Assembly (NCBI RefSeq): GCF_000428125.1
Contig: NZ_KE386627.1
Coordinates: forward strand, 383,375-447,374
From: Bacteroides graminisolvens DSM 19988 = JCM 15093
GTDB lineage: Bacteria > Bacteroidota > Bacteroidia > Bacteroidales > Bacteroidaceae
DNA: 64,000 nt
Direction: 5' to 3'
Within the stretch, counting starts at the first letter, position 1. Each line of letters opens with the position of its first letter. Under the pieces are notes generated by a model. That model ran no database searches, had not been told where the DNA came from, and worked only from the letters and a program-made list of their open reading frames with translations. Shown piece by piece: positions 18,488-27,614 of the stretch. Position numbers and translations under genes: made by a program.

Positions 18488-18502
18488 CTTAATCATCAAT
18501 AT

Positions 18503-19363
18503 ATGAAAACAATTCTAGTAACAGCTCTATTGATCATGACAACGAGCTTATGCGCACAAAAGCCTATTGAACTGCCTTTATGGCCCAATGGCGCACCCAA
18601 CAGCAATGAGCTGAAGGGCGACGAACAAGAAATGGATAACGGAAGAGTAAGCAACATCAAGAATCCCGGTATTACTGTTTACCGGGCAGAGCATCCCAAC
18701 GGAATGGCTGTGATTATGTGTCCCGGTGGCGGTTACGCCCGTTTGGCCATGAACCATGAAGGACACGACATGGCTCCGTGGTTCAACACGCAGGGAATTA
18801 CGTATGTTGTTTTGAAATACAGAATGCCCAACGGACACAACGAGGTTCCTTTCTCGGATGTTGAACAAGCCATCCGCTTGGTGAGACAACATGCTGCGGA
18901 GTGGAATATCAATCCGGCTAAGGTAGGTATCATGGGAGCATCGGCAGGCGGGCACTTGGCTTCTACACTGGCTACGCATTACACAAGTAAAGAAACTCGT
19001 CCCGATTTTCAAATTCTTCTATATCCGGTAATCACAATGGATGCAAACTTCACGCATGCCGGCTCCAGAGAGAATCTGATCACCAAAAATCCTTCAGCTG
19101 ATTTAATTGCCAAGTATTCCAACGAGTTGCAAGTAAATGCGCAAACTCCGCAGGCATTTATTGCTTTGTCATCGGATGACAAGGCTGTGTTGCCTCAAAA
19201 CAGTATCAACTACTACTTGGCTTTACTGAAACACAATGTTCCGGCCACCATGCACATTTATCCAACCGGAGGACACGGATGGGGATTCAGAGACAACTTT
19301 ACCTACAAGCGTCAATGGACAGATGAATTGGAGAAGTGGTTGCGTGACGGCGTGAAATTATAG
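18503..19363 (+). CDS. Secreted alpha/beta hydrolase (acetyl-esterase type)
   Basis: A 286-residue esterase with a short signal peptide (residues 1-19, ending LCAQK). The nucleophile lies in GASAGGHLAS, the oxyanion region is CPGGGYARLA, the aspartate is in SSDDKAVLP and the histidine in GGHGWGF. This pattern matches the BD-FAE/xylan esterase-like group, which removes acetyl or feruloyl groups from polysaccharides. The substrate is inferred only. It lies between the OPT transporter and the DUF1460 gene with short spacers of 15 and 19 bases. Confidence 0.88.
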   Translation: MKTILVTALLIMTTSLCAQKPIELPLWPNGAPNSNELKGDEQEMDNGRVSNIKNPGITVYRAEHPNGMAVIMCPGGGYARLAMNHEGHDMAPWFNTQGITYVVLKYRMPNGHNEVPFSDVEQAIRLVRQHAAEWNINPAKVGIMGASAGGHLASTLATHYTSKETRPDFQILLYPVITMDANFTHAGSRENLITKNPSADLIAKYSNELQVNAQTPQAFIALSSDDKAVLPQNSINYYLALLKHNVPATMHIYPTGGHGWGFRDNFTYKRQWTDELEKWLRDGVKL

Positions 19364-19382
19364 ACATTAAAATAGGTACACT

Positions 19383-20168
19383 ATGAAAAAGATGACATCT
19401 CTTTTATCATGTGCGCTACTTCTGGCTTTGCCGGAAGTAGGAGCGCAGGAATCCAACCCGATGCTGAGCAACGGATTGAAGTTATTGAACACTCCTTACG
19501 TAGCTTATACGCTCGAGGGAAACAGTGAAGAAGAACTAGTCGTTAACTGTGATGAGGTTGACTGCACAACGTTCGTCGAAAATGTACTGGCCATGGCTCT
19601 TTGTCCCACACAAGGCGAACAAATGAGTGAGGCCGATTTTATGAAGAACCTGCAGAACATTCGTTACCGTAACGGTCAGATTAACGGATATACCTCTCGT
19701 TTGCATTACATGACGGATTGGATTAATGATAACGTTCAAAAAGGACTGATTGAAGATGTAACGGCACAATACAGTCCGTCTACTCAAACAGTGAACCTAT
19801 CGTTCATGTCATCTCACCCGGAATTATACAAACAGCTGAACTCCTCACCCGAAAGAGTTGCCGAAATGGCATCCATTGAACAACGCTTATCGGGTCAGCA
19901 AGTTCACTGGGTACCCAAGAACATGTTACCCGCCCAAGGGTTACCGTGGATTAAGAACGGTGATATCATAGCTATTACCACCAATACGCCGGGTCTGGAC
20001 ATTAGTCACCTGGGAATCGCTATTTACATTAAAGATCAGCTTCATTTGTTGCATGCTTCTTCCAAACAAAAAAAGGTTGTAGTTGAGAAGTTAGCCCTTA
20101 GCAGACAACTTGCCGGCAATAAAACATGGACAGGAATACGTGTTTTAAGGATGAAAAGTATTAATTAA
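19383..20168 (+). CDS. DUF1460 (N-acetylmuramoyl-L-alanine amidase-like) protein
   Basis: A 261-residue exported protein with a signal peptide ending near GAQES. It has the DUF1460 cysteine-peptidase signature DCTTFVENVLAM, with the likely nucleophile cysteine, and later DISHLGIAIYI, which brings the histidine. The C-terminal HLLHASSKQKKVVVEKL also fits. Structurally studied relatives cut muropeptides, releasing stem peptides. Together with the OPT transporter upstream, it could form a route for recovering cell-wall peptides, though this is inference from neighbourhood. Confidence 0.85.
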   Translation: MKKMTSLLSCALLLALPEVGAQESNPMLSNGLKLLNTPYVAYTLEGNSEEELVVNCDEVDCTTFVENVLAMALCPTQGEQMSEADFMKNLQNIRYRNGQINGYTSRLHYMTDWINDNVQKGLIEDVTAQYSPSTQTVNLSFMSSHPELYKQLNSSPERVAEMASIEQRLSGQQVHWVPKNMLPAQGLPWIKNGDIIAITTNTPGLDISHLGIAIYIKDQLHLLHASSKQKKVVVEKLALSRQLAGNKTWTGIRVLRMKSIN

Positions 20169-20233
20169 TGCTAATATCTTAATCATTTTCCAAAGGAAAC
20201 TTGTTATAAGGGAAAATTAGAACAAGATACATT

Positions 20234-20455
20234 ATGGAACAACTTAAGAAAATCATCGGCAAAAACATACTGTTTATTATCGGAGCAGTAGCAGGGGCCA
20301 TCGGAGGTTACTTTTACTGGCTTTACGTAGGATGCACCAGTGGCACTTGCCCCATTACATCATCGCCATTCATGAGTACCGTTTGGGGTGCAGTAATGGG
20401 CGGATTGTTACTAAGCATCTTTCAAAAAGATAAAGATAAAAGCAAAAAACAATAA
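20234..20455 (+). CDS. DUF6132 family small membrane protein
   Basis: A 73-residue protein with two hydrophobic segments (about residues 12-33 and 50-64). Between them is the cysteine-bearing motif VGCTSGTCPITSSPFMS, typical of DUF6132. The pair of cysteines could form a disulfide or bind metal; the function is unknown. It sits directly before a lipoprotein-type thioredoxin (24 bases), which supports a thiol-related role. Confidence 0.85.
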   Translation: MEQLKKIIGKNILFIIGAVAGAIGGYFYWLYVGCTSGTCPITSSPFMSTVWGAVMGGLLLSIFQKDKDKSKKQ

Positions 20456-20479
20456 TTATTCATATAACCCTGAGAACCA

Positions 20480-20947
20480 ATGAAGAAAATAATTCTTGCA
20501 GCTGTTATGATGAGCCTGGTTGTTTCATCATGTAACGGAAAACAGAAAGAGACTGAAAAAGCAACTAATAAAACTGAAAATAAAATGAAAACAATTCATC
20601 TAAGTAAAAGTGATTTCCTGACTAAAGTAGCCAATTATGAAACAACTCCTAACGAGTGGAAGTATTTGGGCGATAAACCCGCTATCGTTGATTTCTATGC
20701 TTCGTGGTGCGGACCGTGCAAAACGATTGCTCCCATATTGGAAGAGTTAGCTGCCGAATATGGAGATCAGATATACATTTATAAAGTTGACACGGAGGAA
20801 GAACAAGAACTGGCTGCCGCTTTCGGTATCAGAAGCATCCCTACCCTATTGTTTATCCCCATGGATGGCGAACCGCAAATGGCTCAAGGTGCTATGCCAA
20901 AAGCGTCTTTTAAAGAAGCCATTGAAAAAGTTCTATTGAAGAAATAA
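20480..20947 (+). CDS. Thioredoxin with lipoprotein signal
   Basis: A 155-residue protein with a signal peptide and lipobox (VVSSC), a short lysine/threonine linker, then a thioredoxin domain from about residue 38. The active site is WCGPC in FYASWCGPCKTIAP, and the cis-proline loop is IRSIPTLLF. It should work in the periplasm, anchored to a membrane, reducing or exchanging disulfides. The upstream DUF6132 protein with its CxxxxC motif is a plausible partner. It ends the operon; a hairpin terminator follows. Confidence 0.92.
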   Translation: MKKIILAAVMMSLVVSSCNGKQKETEKATNKTENKMKTIHLSKSDFLTKVANYETTPNEWKYLGDKPAIVDFYASWCGPCKTIAPILEELAAEYGDQIYIYKVDTEEEQELAAAFGIRSIPTLLFIPMDGEPQMAQGAMPKASFKEAIEKVLLKK

Positions 20948-21000
20948 ATCATAGCAGGCTTTTCTGAGAGCACAATAACAATTACTTTTCATTTTGCACA

Positions 21001-21039
21001 ACGAGGCTGTCATCCGCAGGGAAGGCAGCCTCGTTTTTT
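21001..21039 (+). terminator. Terminator after the thioredoxin gene
   Basis: ACGAGGCTG (21001-21009) and CAGCCTCGT (21026-21034) form a stem followed by six T residues on the plus strand. It lies between the convergent thioredoxin and copA genes. Confidence 0.88.
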
Positions 21040-21055
21040 AGTTACTTGTAGTTGA

Positions 21056-23272
21056 TTACTTCAGTGCGTATTTACCAAAGCTAATGGAATGAATCATGAC
21101 CGACACGCTTGAGAAAGCCATTGCAGCACTAGCTAGCATGGGGTTCAGCAACAGTCCGTTCACGGGGAACAACAATCCGGCCGCAATAGGAATACCTATC
21201 AGGTTGTAGATGAATGCCCAAAACAAATTTTGATGTATGAGGCGCACTGTTTGTTTAGAGAGTGATAAAGCTTTGGGGAGCAACAATAAGTCTGAAGTCA
21301 TAAGAGTTACCATCGCTACATCCATGGCAATATCGGTTCCTTTACCCATAGCAATACTTACATCGGCACGGGCAAGTGCTTGTGAATCGTTGATACCGTC
21401 GCCCACCATAGCCACTTTTTTACCCTGTAATTGCAGTTCGCGCACAAATAGTTCTTTGTCGTCGGGCAACGCATCGGCCATAAAACGAGTGATGCCCAGT
21501 TTGCGTGCCACAGCCGATGCTGTACGCTCGCCATCACCGGTAAGCATGCAAATTTCCACACCTTGGCGTTTCAACTCTTTAACGGCTTCCACAGAAGTGG
21601 CCTTAATCTGGTCGGTGATGGCAATAACAGCCAGCAATTCATGTTCGCGACCAAAGTAAACAATACTGTTTCCGGCCGATTGATATTGCACCAGCATACC
21701 TGCCATGGTATCCGAAATACCTGCACTAAAGTCTTTCAGTAGTTTGTGGCTGCCCGCCCAGTAAACTTGTTCGTTATAAACCACCTGAATTCCTTTTCCG
21801 GTAATGCTCTTGAAACCTTCTATGGCGGCAGGTTCAATGCCCGATTCCTGCAACTCGGCTACAATGGCTTCGGCTAGTGGATGCTCCGACTTCAATTCGG
21901 CTGCCAGCAATACATCTTTGAAATGCTCCTCTTCGGGACGCTCCCACAAGGAAGTCGAAACGGTGGGATGTCCTTCGGTCAGTGTTCCGGTCTTATCGAG
22001 CACCACCACATCAACCTTGCGCATTTGCTCCAATGCAACGGCATCTTTTATCAAGATATGGTAATCGGCTGCTTTACCGATACCCACCATCAAAGCTGTT
22101 GGAGTTGCCAGTCCCAGTGCACAAGGACAAGCAATGACCAGCACGGAAACGGCCGACAACATGGCATGGGAGAAATAATCGGGACCGGCTATCAGTAACC
22201 ATCCAATGAATGTAAGCAAGGAAATGCCCAATACAACCGGAACAAAAATACCGGTTATCTGGTCAACAATGCGTTGCACGGGTGCTTTGCTTCCCTGTGC
22301 TTCTTGCACCATACTGATGATGCGGGCAAGTACCGTATGTTTGCCTACTTGCAAGGCTTTAATAACAAAAGAACCTTTTTGATTAATGGTTCCTGCCAGC
22401 ACTTTATCATCTGTTTTCTTTTCAACCGGCACGGGTTCACCACTTATCATGCTTTCATCGACAAAAGAGTCGCCATCGGTCAGTATTCCGTCAACGGGAA
22501 TCTGCTCTCCGGGACGCACCACTACCAGGTCATTTACCTGAAGTTCGGCAATGGTTACTTCCTCTTCTTTTCCGTTGCGCAACACCCGGGCTGTTTTGGG
22601 TTGTAAACCCATGAGTTTGCGTATGGCGGCAGACGTGTTACCTTTTGCACGTTCTTCCATTAATTTGCCCGTGAGCACAAAGGCTATAATGACCGTAGCG
22701 GCTTCATAATACACATGAGGTTCCAGTCCGCGGTTATACCAAAACTCAGGAAAGAAGGTGTTGAACAGACTGAAAAGAAAAGCAATGGCTGTACTCAGTG
22801 CCACCAACGTATCCATATTGCTGCGTCCCAACTTGGCTTGTTTCCATGCATTTACATAGAAAGATCTGCCGAAAAGGACCAGCACTGGCACGGATAGCAC
22901 TAACATTAATACATTGGCATAAGGCAAGTGCATAAATACCATAGCAAGCAGAAGCATCGGAACAGAAAAGATCCATGCTCCGATTACGCGTTTTTTCAAA
23001 CTCTGGTAGTGTTTTTGCTGCTCTTCTTGTTGGCGTTCCTGTTTGTTTTCTTCTTCCACAATGAGGTCGTAACCGGCAGCAAGTACGGCTGCCCGCATTT
23101 CACCGGGAGTCAGTTTATCGTTCTCATAAGCTACAGAAAGCGTATTGGCAGCCAGGTTGACTGAAGCATCGGATATACCGGGAAGTTTTTTGATAGTGCG
23201 TTCTACATTGGTAGCACATCCCGCGCAATGCATGTTAAGCACCGGGAATGTTTTTTTTTCTATTTTGCTCAT
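21056..23272 (-). CDS. copA: Copper-translocating P1B-type ATPase
   Basis: A 738-residue heavy-metal pump. It begins with one HMA domain (MHCAGC, residues about 14-19), then eight membrane helices. The ion-pathway motif is [11 protein letters not shown], the phosphorylation site DKTGTLTEG (about residue 425), and TGD and GDGINDSQ close the nucleotide domain. The CPC motif and late asparagine/methionine-serine motifs fit Cu+ export from the cytoplasm. The gene lies downstream of an HMA protein, a TonB-dependent receptor and a Cys/His-rich protein on the same strand, forming a copper-handling group, with a 162-base gap containing a strong hairpin just before it. Confidence 0.95.
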   Translation of the reverse strand: MSKIEKKTFPVLNMHCAGCATNVERTIKKLPGISDASVNLAANTLSVAYENDKLTPGEMRAAVLAAGYDLIVEEENKQERQQEEQQKHYQSLKKRVIGAWIFSVPMLLLAMVFMHLPYANVLMLVLSVPVLVLFGRSFYVNAWKQAKLGRSNMDTLVALSTAIAFLFSLFNTFFPEFWYNRGLEPHVYYEAATVIIAFVLTGKLMEERAKGNTSAAIRKLMGLQPKTARVLRNGKEEEVTIAELQVNDLVVVRPGEQIPVDGILTDGDSFVDESMISGEPVPVEKKTDDKVLAGTINQKGSFVIKALQVGKHTVLARIISMVQEAQGSKAPVQRIVDQITGIFVPVVLGISLLTFIGWLLIAGPDYFSHAMLSAVSVLVIACPCALGLATPTALMVGIGKAADYHILIKDAVALEQMRKVDVVVLDKTGTLTEGHPTVSTSLWERPEEEHFKDVLLAAELKSEHPLAEAIVAELQESGIEPAAIEGFKSITGKGIQVVYNEQVYWAGSHKLLKDFSAGISDTMAGMLVQYQSAGNSIVYFGREHELLAVIAITDQIKATSVEAVKELKRQGVEICMLTGDGERTASAVARKLGITRFMADALPDDKELFVRELQLQGKKVAMVGDGINDSQALARADVSIAMGKGTDIAMDVAMVTLMTSDLLLLPKALSLSKQTVRLIHQNLFWAFIYNLIGIPIAAGLLFPVNGLLLNPMLASAAMAFSSVSVMIHSISFGKYALK

Positions 23273-23336
23273 TTGAATATGTGATTTAGGATATGTCGTA
23301 TTATAGGAGTAAACAAGTGGTACGGTTTATTGTTCA

Positions 23337-23382
23337 AATAACCCGGCAGGCAGTGTGTAAGCACACTGTCTGTCAGGTTATT
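23337..23382 (-). other. Long hairpin between HMA gene and copA
   Basis: A 21-bp stem with three mismatched or wobble positions (23337-23357 with 23362-23382) closes on the tetraloop TAAG. The inner 7 bp, CAGTGTG with CACACTG, are perfect. No T-run follows on the minus strand, so it is not a standard terminator. It could protect or partition the mRNA between the small HMA gene and copA. Confidence 0.6.
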
Positions 23383-23434
23383 CAAAAACCAAAGACGAGA
23401 TTTACATCAATAAATCCGCAGAGGGAAAAAGGCT

Positions 23435-23749
23435 TTATTTCTTATCGGCCTCTTTTGTCTCTTTTACCAGTTCGGCTTCGTAATCAAACTTACGGAAGCC
23501 TTCCTTGATTTTCTCAATGTTCGTTTTCTCGGCATCGTAGGTAATGGTTACCGTACGTTCTTTCAGGTCAGTGGTAAACTTCTTCAGTCCTTTTTCGAAC
23601 TTGATGTTGTTCTTCACCTTGCGTTCACAGTTTTCACACTCCATTTGTGTAACCTTGAAAATAGCTGTACGAATATCTTTTGCGTACACACTTACTGCGC
23701 TGAGCAGTACTACGGCCAAAGCCGCCATCATTCTTTTTGTTTTCATCAT
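23435..23749 (-). CDS. Exported heavy-metal-associated (HMA) domain protein
   Basis: A 104-residue protein with a signal peptide (ending near VYAK) and one HMA domain. The metal site is MECENC, and the domain continues with the usual FEKGLKKFTTDLKERTVTI and a KFDYEAE ending, so it is a periplasmic copper-chaperone-like protein. The first ATG at 23749 is followed at once by a second at 23746, which overlaps the stop of the TonB receptor gene, showing translational coupling. It probably hands copper between the receptor or periplasm and CopA or other proteins. Confidence 0.88.
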   Translation of the reverse strand: MMKTKRMMAALAVVLLSAVSVYAKDIRTAIFKVTQMECENCERKVKNNIKFEKGLKKFTTDLKERTVTITYDAEKTNIEKIKEGFRKFDYEAELVKETKEADKK

Positions 23750-25965
23750 TTGCTTAAATTTAATCTTACTCCTACATAATATTTAGCTCCATGCACAGGC
23801 CCCCAAATCATGGTTGAGTCAAAGTTGTCCCCCCAAGGTTCGGTAGCTGCTATAATGGGATTTTTTTGTTTGAAATTGGTCAGGTTTTCCGCTCCTACGT
23901 AAAGCGACCATCCCCGGAAATAACGGGTTATCTGAGCACTTAACTGTTCAAAGGAACCGTATCGGCTGCTCCACGATGAGGATCCGTCGGCCAACGCATA
24001 AGGATTGGGCATTCTTCCGCCTCCATTGAGTTGCAAGGTGGTGTCAAACTGCCAGATGCCTAGCGGTGTTTGGTAAGAAGCGGTAATCAATCCTTTGTAC
24101 TTACTGGTCAGTGGTTTCTCAAGCAATTGACCGTTGTACGTGGTTTTGGCATCCGTTAAACGGTAGGCAGCCAGCAATGTAAATCCTTCAAAGAAAGGAT
24201 ACGAAGCTTCGACCTGAAATGCCTTGGAGTACGACTTTCCGTCGAGGTTCGTAAAGGCTATTTCATGGGGATTGCTATCCATGTCAACCACCACTTGGTT
24301 GCGGAAGTCGGTGTAATAGTATTCCGTATTCACATTCAACGTTTTGCCAAACAAAGGAATGTATGTGGAGACACTGGCACCATAGTTCCATGCTTCTTCC
24401 TGATCTAAGTTATTGGCAATCGTCACTTGGCGACTGCTTGCCAGCAGATAGTTATTTTCCGCCAATACATGATTGGTACGGTAGCCTTTACCGGCCGACA
24501 AGCGGAAATGTACTATCTCGTTGGGGTTGTACTTGATGTGGGCACGCGGGGTGACAAAGAAACCGTATTCGCTGCTGTAGTCGCCACGCAAACCACCCAT
24601 CACAACGAGCTTATCATCGAGGTTATAGGTATACTGTGCATAAGCACCCGGTACGGCTTCCTTCACAAAACGTGATGTGCGGGGCAAATCAGTCTGATTC
24701 GTTAAACGGTAATTCTGGTCAAAAGAGTCATAGTTAAAGCTCAGTCCGGTTGACAAGCTGTGTCTTTTCCCCAAATTGGTTTCGTACATCAACGAAGCAT
24801 AGAAGTTGCTTTGGTCCACATCGTAAAGCTTGCGACCGTAGGCGGCATCCTGGTTGTGCAGACTAGCCGATAACATCAACGCCACATTGGCATTGGTCTC
24901 TGGGTTAAGCAAATAAGCATTCTTCATGTAGGCTTCGTAACGGTTGGTTTTTATACCTATTTTATATAGGTCATCCGTCATTGACATGTTACCACCGTGA
25001 AGGGTTTGTCCGCTGTTACGGTCTTCACTGAGCGCTTTAATACCCACTTGAAATTCGTAGCGACTGTTAAAGTATGCCCAGCGGTTATGGAAATTATATT
25101 GCTCCACTTTGGGTAAGTCCAGAAAACCGTCGTTGTTGGAGTCGTGCGACTTCGTTTGGTTTTCATAGTGCATCAGCAACATAGTGCTCCAGTTCTTGTT
25201 GATCTTTGCCAGTACATCGGCATTGGCTTCGTAGCGACTATCAGAGTCGGCATAAAGGTTGGCCGTTAAAATATCAGCTTCAGGAGTTTGCGGTTTCTTG
25301 AACTCAACGTTTATTTGTCCGGTAATAGCCTCATAGCCGTTCTTAACGGAAGATGTTCCTTTGGATACCTGAATGCTCTGCATCCACGGTCCGGGTACAT
25401 AGCCCAGTGCATAAGGCGCGGCAGCTCCACGATAGTTGGGTATGTTTTCAGTAAGCATCTGCACGTAGGTACCCGACAGTCCCAAGAGTCTTATCTGCTT
25501 GGCCCCTGTTGCCGCGTCCGAGTAGCTCACGTCGACCGATGGGTTGGTCACAAAGCTTTCTCCCAAGTTGCAGCATGCCGCACGAAAGAGTTCTGTGCTG
25601 CTAATCATTTCCTGATTCATCACACTGTTACGCATCTTCATGGTACCCAACTTGCGGCTAACCACGTTGACTTCACTCAACTCTACTCCTTCATTGAGCA
25701 CCACATCAATAGAAGCGTTTTTCTTTTCCACGTGAATGGTGTCATTCACAAAGCCAATGAAACTAACCACCAGCATGTGGCTCTTGGCAGGCTTCTCAAT
25801 GCTAAAGCGTCCTTCGGCAGAGCTGGTTACACCCGAGGTGGTTCCCATCCAGAACACGTTGGCACCGGGAATGGGTTCGCCTTGTTTGTCTTTTACAGTT
25901 CCGCGTACTTGTGCGTATGTGAAATTAGCTGTCATCATGAACAGCATAAGATAGATGTATTTCAT
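23746..25965 (-). CDS. TonB-dependent outer-membrane receptor of the copper cluster
   Basis: A 739-residue receptor. A signal peptide (ending TYAQV) precedes a CarboxypepD-regulatory-like domain (GTVKDKQGEPIPGANVF), then a plug domain and a 22-strand barrel rich in aromatic ends. The C-terminus ends in the barrel-closing strand YYVGVRLNLSK. It has no SusD partner, so it is more likely an ion or chelate receptor than a glycan transporter. It shares a transcript with the HMA protein (4-base overlap) and lies downstream of the Cys/His-rich gene. Copper or a copper chelate as ligand is inferred from neighbours. Confidence 0.9.
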   Translation of the reverse strand: MKYIYLMLFMMTANFTYAQVRGTVKDKQGEPIPGANVFWMGTTSGVTSSAEGRFSIEKPAKSHMLVVSFIGFVNDTIHVEKKNASIDVVLNEGVELSEVNVVSRKLGTMKMRNSVMNQEMISSTELFRAACCNLGESFVTNPSVDVSYSDAATGAKQIRLLGLSGTYVQMLTENIPNYRGAAAPYALGYVPGPWMQSIQVSKGTSSVKNGYEAITGQINVEFKKPQTPEADILTANLYADSDSRYEANADVLAKINKNWSTMLLMHYENQTKSHDSNNDGFLDLPKVEQYNFHNRWAYFNSRYEFQVGIKALSEDRNSGQTLHGGNMSMTDDLYKIGIKTNRYEAYMKNAYLLNPETNANVALMLSASLHNQDAAYGRKLYDVDQSNFYASLMYETNLGKRHSLSTGLSFNYDSFDQNYRLTNQTDLPRTSRFVKEAVPGAYAQYTYNLDDKLVVMGGLRGDYSSEYGFFVTPRAHIKYNPNEIVHFRLSAGKGYRTNHVLAENNYLLASSRQVTIANNLDQEEAWNYGASVSTYIPLFGKTLNVNTEYYYTDFRNQVVVDMDSNPHEIAFTNLDGKSYSKAFQVEASYPFFEGFTLLAAYRLTDAKTTYNGQLLEKPLTSKYKGLITASYQTPLGIWQFDTTLQLNGGGRMPNPYALADGSSSWSSRYGSFEQLSAQITRYFRGWSLYVGAENLTNFKQKNPIIAATEPWGDNFDSTMIWGPVHGAKYYVGVRLNLSK

Positions 25966-26093
25966 ACTTGATATTCGTTCGTTATTTAATAAATAGAATA
26001 GCTTGCCGTTGAGTTACAAACAGCAAGGGTTACCGATGTGCAAAATCGGCACTACGAGTTCGGCTCATTCATCGAAGAACCGATAACGAACGA

Positions 26094-26594
26094 CTAAATA
26101 AGTAAGGTAGAGTAAAGAGCTAGATATTGCCGGGAGCCTACGGCAGGCGGCGAGGTATCCGTGTAGTGATGAGCCGCGTCTTCCATCCGCGGAACGGACA
26201 CCATCAAATCGGGTAATTCCTGGCACAGAAGGTTTATAACCGGTACGGTAATAACCGACTCGAAAGAGTATTTTACCAAGTCGAGTTTGTAGATGCTTAC
26301 CGTACAGCCTTTGCTGTGAGACAACTGTTCGCCGTGAGTGGCAACAGATTGGTGTTTCACCGAAGCGGAAGTACAGCAAGAAGGCTGTGTTTCCTGCACA
26401 GAACAAGATCCGCAAGAGGATGCAGTAGCATGCTGTGCATGTTGCACCTCACAGGGCATGTCTCCGTGTTGGTGAGATTCTACATGAGAAGACTCACAGC
26501 GATTGCAACAATAATGCATCACTGCCACACCCGCTCCCACATAGATAATGAGTACGGAGAGCAAACAAGCGATTATGTAACGGAGTCTTTTCAT
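26094..26594 (-). CDS. HYC_CC_PP-like Cys/His-rich exported protein
   Basis: A 166-residue protein with an N-terminal hydrophobic helix (residues 6-27) followed by VMHYCCNRC, a histidine/cysteine-rich centre (several HxxxH and CC pairs, including SCGSC and PSCC), and later DTSPPAV. The sequence contains the HYC, CC and PP marks of the HYC_CC_PP family described in Bacteroidota. The clustered cysteines and histidines suggest metal binding outside the inner membrane. It leads the minus-strand copper group, with a 128-base gap before the TonB receptor, and has a TATCTTTG box just upstream. The identity is by motif, so moderate. Confidence 0.7.
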   Translation of the reverse strand: MKRLRYIIACLLSVLIIYVGAGVAVMHYCCNRCESSHVESHQHGDMPCEVQHAQHATASSCGSCSVQETQPSCCTSASVKHQSVATHGEQLSHSKGCTVSIYKLDLVKYSFESVITVPVINLLCQELPDLMVSVPRMEDAAHHYTDTSPPAVGSRQYLALYSTLLI

Positions 26595-26602
26595 GCTTTT
26601 TG

Positions 26603-26610
26603 CAAAGATA
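26603..26610 (-). promoter_or_regulatory. -7 element for the copper cluster
   Basis: On the minus strand TATCTTTG lies 8 bases before the ATG at 26594, a short leader. No -33 TTTG is clear. No metal-regulator operator could be recognised. Confidence 0.4.
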
Positions 26611-26676
26611 GCTTATTAAGTGTATAAGAAGATATTAAATTTTATGTTTTTATGTGCCCGATTCGTTAATATGTTC

Positions 26677-26684
26677 TATATTTG
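26677..26684 (+). promoter_or_regulatory. -7 element for the DUF3298 gene
   Basis: TATATTTG matches TAnnTTTG and lies 55 bases before the ATG at 26740. Its position inside the longer open frame from 26620 supports the later start. Confidence 0.5.
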
Positions 26685-26739
26685 TGCGTATAGACAAGGC
26701 TTTATAAGCCACTTAAAATGTAATTTAAAAGCATTTGCC

Positions 26740-27591
26740 ATGATAAAAAAACAATATGTAATGCAGCTGGCCGTTATACTTTCTGTTGGCGGCATTTTAT
26801 TTTCGTGTGGTAACAAGATGGATAAAAACACAGGCGGGTTGGAATTTGATAGTATATCAATTAACCAAACAGAACATTTGTTTGCCGACTCGGCCAAACC
26901 GGCTTGTAATTTAGTTATTAAGTATACCTATCCGGTGAAGGCAACCGACAACCGACTCAAAGACAGCTTGAACTCTTATTTCGTAGCCGCATGTTTTGGC
27001 GATAAGTATGTGGGACTACCCACACCGCAAGTTATCAAGCAGTTCAGCGAAAACTATGTGGCCGATTACCGCAAAGATCTGGAACCCATGTATCTGGAAG
27101 ACCAGAAAAAGCACGATGATGAGGTTACTCCGTGGTATTCTTATTATAAGAGCATTGAAGGACACGTGCAGCACTACAAAAGCAATTTGCTTACCTACCG
27201 GATTAACTACAACGAATATACGGGCGGTGCTCACGGCATGTACACAACCACTTACCTGAACATCAACCTGGCTACCCTTCGACCTATTAAGTTGAATGAT
27301 GTATTTGTTGGCGAATATCAGGAGTTGCTCACCGATTTGCTGTGGAATCAGCTGATGGCCGATAATAAAATGACTACTCGCGAGGAATTGGAAGATATAG
27401 GATATGGATCGACCGGCGATTTGGTGGCTACGGATAATTTCTATCTGGAGCCAGACGGTATTGTATTTCATTTCAACGTGTATGAATTTACACCTTATGC
27501 CATGGGTGAAGTGAACATTAAACTTCCTTACCAAATGATGGAGCACATCTTGGCAAAAGATAATATGATCATCAACGAACTTAAAAATTAA
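26740..27591 (+). CDS. DUF3298 domain lipoprotein
   Basis: A 283-residue lipoprotein. The signal ends in the lipobox LFSC, followed by a polar linker. The C-terminal half contains YTGGAHGMYTTTYLNINL and IKLNDVF, the DUF3298 hallmark, and an N-terminal DUF4163-like segment precedes it. Relatives include the RsiV type of envelope proteins that bind lysozyme or peptidoglycan fragments, but no sigma-factor context is seen here. The start at 26740 puts the signal peptide first and is downstream of a promoter box. rsmG follows 23 bases later. Confidence 0.85.
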   Translation: MIKKQYVMQLAVILSVGGILFSCGNKMDKNTGGLEFDSISINQTEHLFADSAKPACNLVIKYTYPVKATDNRLKDSLNSYFVAACFGDKYVGLPTPQVIKQFSENYVADYRKDLEPMYLEDQKKHDDEVTPWYSYYKSIEGHVQHYKSNLLTYRINYNEYTGGAHGMYTTTYLNINLATLRPIKLNDVFVGEYQELLTDLLWNQLMADNKMTTREELEDIGYGSTGDLVATDNFYLEPDGIVFHFNVYEFTPYAMGEVNIKLPYQMMEHILAKDNMIINELKN

Positions 27592-27614
27592 TAGATAAAA
27601 CCACGATTATTTTC

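Noticed and set aside
25288..25971. A 227-codon frame antisense to the TonB-dependent receptor
   Set aside because: It is the opposite strand of the receptor's plug region, with no start context or family match.
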